Shown: positions 58,545 through 64,000 of the stretch, piece after piece | Numbering within the stretch: the first letter of the stretch is position 1 | Layout: each line of letters starts with the position of its first letter | Source of the DNA: a bacterium | Lineage (GTDB): Bacteria; Verrucomicrobiota; Verrucomicrobiia; Verrucomicrobiales; Akkermansiaceae | Reading direction: 5' to 3' | Assembly (NCBI GenBank): GCA_018222765.1 | Contig: JAAEZT010000001.1 | Coordinates: forward strand, 269,462 to 333,461 | DNA length: 64,000 bases | Translations under genes and position numbers: made by a program | Notes under the pieces: model-generated | What the model was told of the DNA's origin: nothing | Seen by the model: only the letters and a program-made list of their open reading frames with translations | The model's database searches: none

Positions 58545-59003
58545 TTAGTTACGCCCCTCCCCCATCTGGGGTTCGGGTGCTTGATGGAAGGCCTGAAGGG
58601 CTGCGAGAATTTCAGCGGTCATCTTTCCCGATTGGGTCAATTTCTTTTGAGCTTCAAAAAAAGCCATAACGGCCTCGCTGTAGGCCTTGTTGTTTTGAAG
58701 AGCTTCTAATGCGACATCTCCTTCGGGCTTTGCCATGCTGTTGCTCTCCTCTTTCAGAATCATTATTTGAGCAACCAATTCGCTCACTTTTTCGTCGGCC
58801 GATGGGACATCCTTCCCTTCGGAAAGCTGGTTCATCATCTCGGCTAATCCTTGATAAGTGGCGGCTTGCATTTCCATGTTTGCCGTCCGAGGATCTTCCT
58901 CCCCGCAAGATGGCAAAATGAATAGAGTCATCAAAAACGCAAAAAACGCTGCAGCCCGGGGAACCGGGCTCAACGTAAACTGTGTTTGCGAGGAGATTTT
59001 CAC
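58545..59003 (-). CDS. Putative lipoprotein inserted between rplO and secY
   Basis: Signal peptide with lipobox FILPSCGEEDP; helical remainder. Confidence 0.7.
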   Translation of the reverse strand: MKISSQTQFTLSPVPRAAAFFAFLMTLFILPSCGEEDPRTANMEMQAATYQGLAEMMNQLSEGKDVPSADEKVSELVAQIMILKEESNSMAKPEGDVALEALQNNKAYSEAVMAFFEAQKKLTQSGKMTAEILAALQAFHQAPEPQMGEGRN

Positions 59004-59068
59004 TGGTGGGGAAGAAGCTCTACATCAAAAAAACAGAGGACAGGGTGCCCCCTGTTGCTCTTCATGAC

Positions 59069-59512
59069 CTAGACTTCAAGGGTGCCGCCGGCTTTTTCAA
59101 TCTTCTCTTTGGCAGAGGCACTTGCTTGGTCAACAGTGATCTTCAGCGCTTTGCTGAGCTCACCTTGTCCAAGCACCTTCACCTTGTCGATCTGGCCTTT
59201 CACGAGACCCTTTTCACGAAGAGTCACTTCATTGACCTCGTCTCCGGCCTCGAAATAGTACTCGAGTTGGGAAACGTTGACAGTCGCGATGGTGTCGCGG
59301 AATTGCAGGTTGCTGAAGCCACGCTTGGGAAGGCGACGAGCCAGAGGCATCTGACCACCTTCGAATCCAGGGCGAACACCACCACCGGAACGAGACTTTT
59401 GACCCTTGTGACCCCGTCCGGAGGTCTTACCAAGGCCCGAACTTTCTCCGCAACCAAGACGCTTGCGGCGATGCTTGGCTCCGGGATTCGGCTTAAGATT
59501 ATGGAGATTCAT
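59069..59512 (-). CDS. rplO: 50S ribosomal protein L15
   Basis: MNLHNLKPNPGAKHRRKRLGCGESSGLGKTSGRGHKGQKSRSGG. Confidence 0.98.
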   Translation of the reverse strand: MNLHNLKPNPGAKHRRKRLGCGESSGLGKTSGRGHKGQKSRSGGGVRPGFEGGQMPLARRLPKRGFSNLQFRDTIATVNVSQLEYYFEAGDEVNEVTLREKGLVKGQIDKVKVLGQGELSKALKITVDQASASAKEKIEKAGGTLEV

Positions 59513-59553
59513 TGGAATGAAGTTTCTTTAGAGTTAGTTGCTGGGAAGAAGGA

Positions 59554-60219
59554 TTAAATAGCCTTCTCTTTCTTCTTACCTCGAAGGGTAAGAATTTCGT
59601 CGCGATTGCGGAGCTGTGAAAGCGCCTTGAGAGTAGCCTTGACCACGTTGGCGTGGTTGTTGGAGCCGATGGACTTGGCGAGAACGTCGGTAATTCCGAC
59701 AGCCTCGCAGACCGCACGCACCCCACCACCAGCAATGATCCCCGTTCCAGGGGAAGCCGGCTTCAGAAGCACTTTACCACCACCGGACTCGGCGTAGATT
59801 TCATGAGGAATGGTGCCATTGTTAAGCTGCATTTTCTGCAGGCTCTTACTGGCGGTCTCGTTAGCCTTGCGAATACATTCGGCGACTTCGTTAGCCTTAC
59901 CAAACCCAACACCGACAGAACCTTTTTGGTTACCGGAGACGACGAGAGCTGAGAAACTGAAGCGACGTCCACCTTTCACGACCTTGGAGCAACGGTTAAT
60001 GAAGACGACTTTTTCAGTCAGCTCGTTACCATCTTTGTCCTGATACTTGGGAGGACTGAAGTCCTTACGAGGTCCGCGACTGCCACCGCGGCCACCGCCA
60101 CGATTATCACCACGACGGGAGTCATCAGGCTTTCCTGCGTCAGCAGGATTGGCAGCTACGTCAGCTGGCTTGGCGCCATCTGCATTGTCAGCAGGATTGG
60201 GAGTTTCGTTATTTGCCAT
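59554..60219 (-). CDS. rpsE: 30S ribosomal protein S5 with long N-terminal extension
   Basis: [25 protein letters not shown]...[31 protein letters not shown]. Confidence 0.97.
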   Translation of the reverse strand: MANNETPNPADNADGAKPADVAANPADAGKPDDSRRGDNRGGGRGGSRGPRKDFSPPKYQDKDGNELTEKVVFINRCSKVVKGGRRFSFSALVVSGNQKGSVGVGFGKANEVAECIRKANETASKSLQKMQLNNGTIPHEIYAESGGGKVLLKPASPGTGIIAGGGVRAVCEAVGITDVLAKSIGSNNHANVVKATLKALSQLRNRDEILTLRGKKKEKAI

Positions 60220-60237
60220 TTTGAGTCAGAGGTAGAA

Positions 60238-60594
60238 TTAGAATTTAAGACCACCTTCGCGGGCGGCATCGGCGAGTGATTTCACCTTGGCGTTGTAAAT
60301 GTGACCACCACGGTCGAAGACAACTGCTTCGATCTTGGCATCAACGGCGCGTTGGGCGACGAGTTTGCCGACGGCTTCACCGGTTGCTTTGCTGGCTCCC
60401 GTCGCTTCGATCTCTTTATCAAGAGTCGAGGCGGAACAGAGAGTCTTACCCGCGACATCATCGATGACCTGGGCGTAGACGTTTTTATTAGAGAAGTGAA
60501 CAGCAAGGCGGGGGCGCTCGGCAGTTCCGGAGATTTTTTTCCGAATGCGGCGGTGCACCTTGCGGCGGAGTTCCTTTCGATTGAGAGTGCTCAT
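60238..60594 (-). CDS. rplR: 50S ribosomal protein L18
   Basis: [31 protein letters not shown]...[28 protein letters not shown]. Confidence 0.97.
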   Translation of the reverse strand: MSTLNRKELRRKVHRRIRKKISGTAERPRLAVHFSNKNVYAQVIDDVAGKTLCSASTLDKEIEATGASKATGEAVGKLVAQRAVDAKIEAVVFDRGGHIYNAKVKSLADAAREGGLKF

Positions 60595-60626
60595 TGTAGT
60601 ATGAAGTTCTTTGGTTTCGTCAGGAT

Positions 60627-61163
60627 TTACTTAACGGACTTACCGGCTTTGCGGCGGACGTATTCACCAACATAGCGGACACCTTTGCCCTTGTATGGCT
60701 CGGGTGGGTAGTAAGCACGCACTTCGGCAGCGAACTGACCGACGAGTTGCTTGTCAACTCCCTCAACCTTAATCTTGGTATTCTCGGTGACCTCAACTTT
60801 GAGACCTTCGGGAATGGGATGAAGGATGGGGTGTGACTTACCGAGGCTAAGATCAAGATTCTTGCCCTTAACTGCAGCACGGAGACCAACACCTTGAATC
60901 TCGAGTTCTTTGACGAATCCTGCGGAGACGCCGATAAGGAGGTTGTTGATGAGGCTGCGGAATGTTCCGTGAAGAGCACGCACATGGCGTAACTCGCTGG
61001 AGCGCTCCACGGTGATTTCTTTCTCGTCCTGCTTGATGGTGATTCCTTCCGGAAGCTCAATGGCTAGTTTTCCCTTGGGTCCATCGACGGTAACGTTCTG
61101 CCCGTCGATGCTAAGGCTGACCTTATCGACTACGGGGATGGGTTTAAGTCCTACTCGTGACAT
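60627..61163 (-). CDS. rplF: 50S ribosomal protein L6
   Basis: [33 protein letters not shown]...[25 protein letters not shown]; start trimmed. Confidence 0.97.
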   Translation of the reverse strand: MSRVGLKPIPVVDKVSLSIDGQNVTVDGPKGKLAIELPEGITIKQDEKEITVERSSELRHVRALHGTFRSLINNLLIGVSAGFVKELEIQGVGLRAAVKGKNLDLSLGKSHPILHPIPEGLKVEVTENTKIKVEGVDKQLVGQFAAEVRAYYPPEPYKGKGVRYVGEYVRRKAGKSVK

Positions 61164-61189
61164 GGTTCTGTTTTCTGAGTTAGGGGTTT

Positions 61190-61588
61190 CTACCAAACGA
61201 AGGCGATAATCTCGCCACCGACTTTGTCTTTTCGTGCCTGATGCCCGGTCATCACACCTTTCGAGGTGGAGAGGATGGAAATACCCATGTTATTGAGAAC
61301 GCGGGGAATTTCCTGGGATCCGGTATACTTGCGACGACCACACTTGGAGACCCGCTTGAGGTCAGTAAGGGCCGGCACACCGTCAACGAACTTGGTCTTC
61401 ACCACGAGCTCGGGGAATTTCCCGGTGGTGTCGACTTCATAGTTCCAGATGTAACCTTCTTCTTTGAGGATACGGGCGATTTCCGTCTTAAGCTGGGAGT
61501 GCGGGGCGCGGAACGAGTCGTTGTTCGCACGCGAGGCATTCTTCAAGCGAATGAGGAAATCTGCGATAGGGTCAGTAAGAGTTGCCAT
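61190..61588 (-). CDS. rpsH: 30S ribosomal protein S8
   Basis: DPIADFLIRLKNASRAN...GISILSTSKGVMTGHQARKDKVGGEIIAFVW. Confidence 0.97.
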   Translation of the reverse strand: MATLTDPIADFLIRLKNASRANNDSFRAPHSQLKTEIARILKEEGYIWNYEVDTTGKFPELVVKTKFVDGVPALTDLKRVSKCGRRKYTGSQEIPRVLNNMGISILSTSKGVMTGHQARKDKVGGEIIAFVW

Positions 61589-61614
61589 GATTCTGTATTT
61601 TCCAGTTCGTGTGT

Positions 61615-62184
61615 TTAGGCAGCGGATTCTTCCTTCACGTTGTCACGGAAGGGCATCCCAAGTGCCTTGAGGAGGGCTTTGGCATCAGCATCACACTTCG
61701 CAGATGTCACAAAGATGAAGTCGAAGCCAATCTGGCGTTTGATCTGATCGAGTTCGATCTCAGGAAAGATCGACTGGTCCGAGAATCCAACGGCGTAGTT
61801 TCCACGCCCATCAAAGGACTTGAATGGAAGACCGCGGAAGTCACGAATGTTCGGGCAGGTGATGTTGATGAAGCGGTCGAGGAATTCCCACATGTGTGCA
61901 CCGCGAAGGGTGACACGGGCTCCGACGGCTTCGCCTTCACGAACTTTGAAGTTCGCCACACTCTTGCGAGCGTACACGACGGATGGCTTCTGCCCAGTAA
62001 TCTTGGAGACTTCCTGGACAGCGTCTTCAACGGCAGCCTTTCGCTCGTTGGCGTAGTGACCAACATGACTGTTGACCGAGATTTTCTCGAGGCGCGGGAC
62101 CTCATTAACGTTTTTGAAGCCGAGTTCTTCCTGGAGAGCTTTTGCAAGCGTCTCCTCGTAACGGCTTTGGAGTGTTGGTTTCAT
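61615..62184 (-). CDS. rplE: 50S ribosomal protein L5
   Basis: NVNEVPRLEKISVNSHVG...ITGQKPSVVYARKSVANFKVREGEAVGARVTLRG...GLPFKSFDGRGNYAVGFSDQSIFPEI. Confidence 0.97.
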   Translation of the reverse strand: MKPTLQSRYEETLAKALQEELGFKNVNEVPRLEKISVNSHVGHYANERKAAVEDAVQEVSKITGQKPSVVYARKSVANFKVREGEAVGARVTLRGAHMWEFLDRFINITCPNIRDFRGLPFKSFDGRGNYAVGFSDQSIFPEIELDQIKRQIGFDFIFVTSAKCDADAKALLKALGMPFRDNVKEESAA

Positions 62185-62266
62185 TGTTTTTGGCGGGTCA
62201 GCGTTTGATTAAACGTGCTTAAGCGCGCGGGTTGGTCGGGTTCCTGACATAGTCGGGAAGTCTGAC

Positions 62267-62494
62267 CTAGATTTTTTTAACATTGGAAATGTGAATGGGG
62301 CCGTCCAGCTCCTCGATTCCCCCATCCTGGTTCTCTTCGGTGCGACGCATGGCCTTCTTGATCTTGCGGACACCTTCGACGATGACCTGCTCTTTGGCGG
62401 CATTCACGGAGGTAACAGTCCCCTGTTTTCCTTTGTGGTTACCAGAGATGACGACGACTTCGTCATCTTTTTTTACGTGAGTCTTGATTTTCAT
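62267..62494 (-). CDS. rplX: 50S ribosomal protein L24
   Basis: [29 protein letters not shown] motif. Confidence 0.95.
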   Translation of the reverse strand: MKIKTHVKKDDEVVVISGNHKGKQGTVTSVNAAKEQVIVEGVRKIKKAMRRTEENQDGGIEELDGPIHISNVKKI

Positions 62495-62521
62495 GTCTCG
62501 AAAAATTGAGGGTTGGTGGAA

Positions 62522-62887
62522 CTAGAGCACCTCGGGAGCGAGGGATACGATCTTCATGAAGTTCTTTTCGCGAAGCTCACGGGCAACGGGTCCGAAGATA
62601 CGGGTTCCCTTTGGATTGCCGTCCTTGTCGATGATGACCACTGCATTCGAATCAAATCGAAGAACAGAGCCATCAGCACGACGAACGGGATAAGCGGTGC
62701 GAACGACAACCGCCTTGACGACGCTGCCCTTCTTCACAGAAGCGGTGGGTATGGACTCACGAATGTGAGCAGTGATGATGTCGCCGACGCGAGCAGACTT
62801 GGTCCGCTTGCCGATAACACCGATCATCTTGGCCTGACGGGCACCGGTATTATCGGCAACCTCGATTTTTGATTCCATCTGGATCAT
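62522..62887 (-). CDS. rplN: 50S ribosomal protein L14
   Basis: [26 protein letters not shown]...[28 protein letters not shown]. Confidence 0.98.
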   Translation of the reverse strand: MIQMESKIEVADNTGARQAKMIGVIGKRTKSARVGDIITAHIRESIPTASVKKGSVVKAVVVRTAYPVRRADGSVLRFDSNAVVIIDKDGNPKGTRIFGPVARELREKNFMKIVSLAPEVL

Positions 62888-62944
62888 GGCTGAATAGGTA
62901 TCGTGGGATTAAAGTTAATGATTACGGGGCATTCCGCAGTTCGA

Positions 62945-63271
62945 TTAATGAACGAGAACTTCAACGAGTTCCCAACGCTTGAGTTTTGAAATTGGCTTGG
63001 TCTCCTGAATGCGGACCTTGTCTCCGACGGCAGCTTCGCTCTTCTCATCGTGTGCGTAGAATTTCTTCGACTGCTTGATGATCTTCTTGAACTTGGGGTG
63101 CGGGACACGGTTGACGTATTCGACAACGATTGTCTTGTTCATGCTGGTAGATTTGACGATGCCCACACGGACCTTCTGGTTTTTCCCATCTTTGGCCTCA
63201 GAAGGCACAAAGTCGGTTTTAGCAGCAGGAGCGGCTTCGGCAGCGGCGGTATTTTCCTGATCTTCGTTCAT
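62945..63271 (-). CDS. rpsQ: 30S ribosomal protein S17 with N-terminal extension
   Basis: RVGIVKSTSMNKTIVVEYVNRVPHPKFKKIIKQSKKFYAHDEKSEAAVGDKVRIQETKPISKLKRWELVEV. Confidence 0.97.
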   Translation of the reverse strand: MNEDQENTAAAEAAPAAKTDFVPSEAKDGKNQKVRVGIVKSTSMNKTIVVEYVNRVPHPKFKKIIKQSKKFYAHDEKSEAAVGDKVRIQETKPISKLKRWELVEVLVH

Positions 63272-63307
63272 TTTGGAAATTAGTTAAATGGTTGGATAGC
63301 TCAGGAA

Positions 63308-63508
63308 CTAAGCAGACTTGCGTTGATTGAGAGTGGTCATGACACGAGCAATTTCGCGGCGGACCATACGACGACGGGCGGTGTTTTCAAGCTGGCCGGT
63401 GGCCTGCTGAATACGGAGAGTAAGGGCCTCCTGCTTAAGTTCTTGCAGGCGGGACTGAAGTTCATCAGAGCTGAGCTCTGCGATTTCTTTAAATTTTGAC
63501 TGTGGCAT
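63308..63508 (-). CDS. rpmC: 50S ribosomal protein L29
   Basis: FKEIAELSSDELQSRLQELKQEALTLRIQQATGQLENTARRRMVRREIARVMT. Confidence 0.97.
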   Translation of the reverse strand: MPQSKFKEIAELSSDELQSRLQELKQEALTLRIQQATGQLENTARRRMVRREIARVMTTLNQRKSA

Positions 63509-63535
63509 GACAGAATTCCTTTCGATTGGTTAGGA

Positions 63536-63952
63536 TCAGTGCTTGCTGCGGGAAACAAAGCGGGTTTCAAATCCAAGCTTATAGGAAGCAAGGCGCATGG
63601 CCTCACGAGCTTGGGACTCAGGGACACCACCTACTTCGAAAAGCATGGCGCCAGGACGGATCACGGCGACCCAGGCATCAACAGAACCTTTACCCTTACC
63701 CATACGAGTTTCGGGTGGACGACGAGTAATTGACTTGTGAGGGAAAACCCTAATCCATGTCTTACCTTTACGTTTGAGAAAACGGTTAATGGTGACACGA
63801 CAAGCCTCGATCTGGCGGTTGGTCATCCATGCGCGACCGACGGCCTGAAGACCGAAGTCCCCGAAGCTTACGTTAGTTCCGCGTTGTGCGTTGCCACTCC
63901 GGCTCCCACGATGGGACTTCCGGAACTTTGTTCTTTTGGGCATTAAAGGCAT
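63536..63952 (-). CDS. rplP: 50S ribosomal protein L16
   Basis: [38 protein letters not shown]...[31 protein letters not shown]-type RBS upstream. Confidence 0.98.
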   Translation of the reverse strand: MPLMPKRTKFRKSHRGSRSGNAQRGTNVSFGDFGLQAVGRAWMTNRQIEACRVTINRFLKRKGKTWIRVFPHKSITRRPPETRMGKGKGSVDAWVAVIRPGAMLFEVGGVPESQAREAMRLASYKLGFETRFVSRSKH

Positions 63953-64000
63953 GATTCTATCCTCCTAAAATTTTGTGTTTAAATAAGGTGCCGGACTAGG

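Noticed and set aside
1-64000. CRISPR arrays, prophage or intact IS elements
   Set aside because: No spaced direct-repeat array, integrase, phage structural gene or complete transposase was seen on reading both strands.

Overview
Dense bacterial chromosome segment, apparently from the Verrucomicrobia/PVC group (judged from gene content and order; no database search was possible). It is mostly housekeeping: tilS, ispE, clpX, dnaX, a tRNA-Arg(CCT), nagA-nagB, ftsY, trkH-like, kdtA/waaA, rsmD, a U32 peptidase, a primary-type sigma factor, alr, comEC, asd, moaA, lpxK, hisF, map, adk, secY and a spc-type ribosomal protein operon (L15 to L16, minus strand). Accessory content includes a four-gene redox/signalling array (msrC-like, ECF-like sigma with a histone-H1-like Lys/Ala tail, Ser/Thr kinase with PEGA and formylglycine-generating-enzyme-like domains, OsmC), a Ser/Thr kinase with two C-type-lectin-like domains, a sulfatase with HEAT-like repeats, a transglutaminase/esterase fusion coupled to a CBM9-like protein, tiny lipoproteins missed by the ORF track, and a decayed HerA/DUF87-type ATPase pseudogene with a destroyed Walker A motif. 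Candidate regulatory structures include mutually exclusive hairpins upstream of asd and a 22-bp palindrome at 52114-52135. No CRISPR array, prophage or intact transposon was seen.
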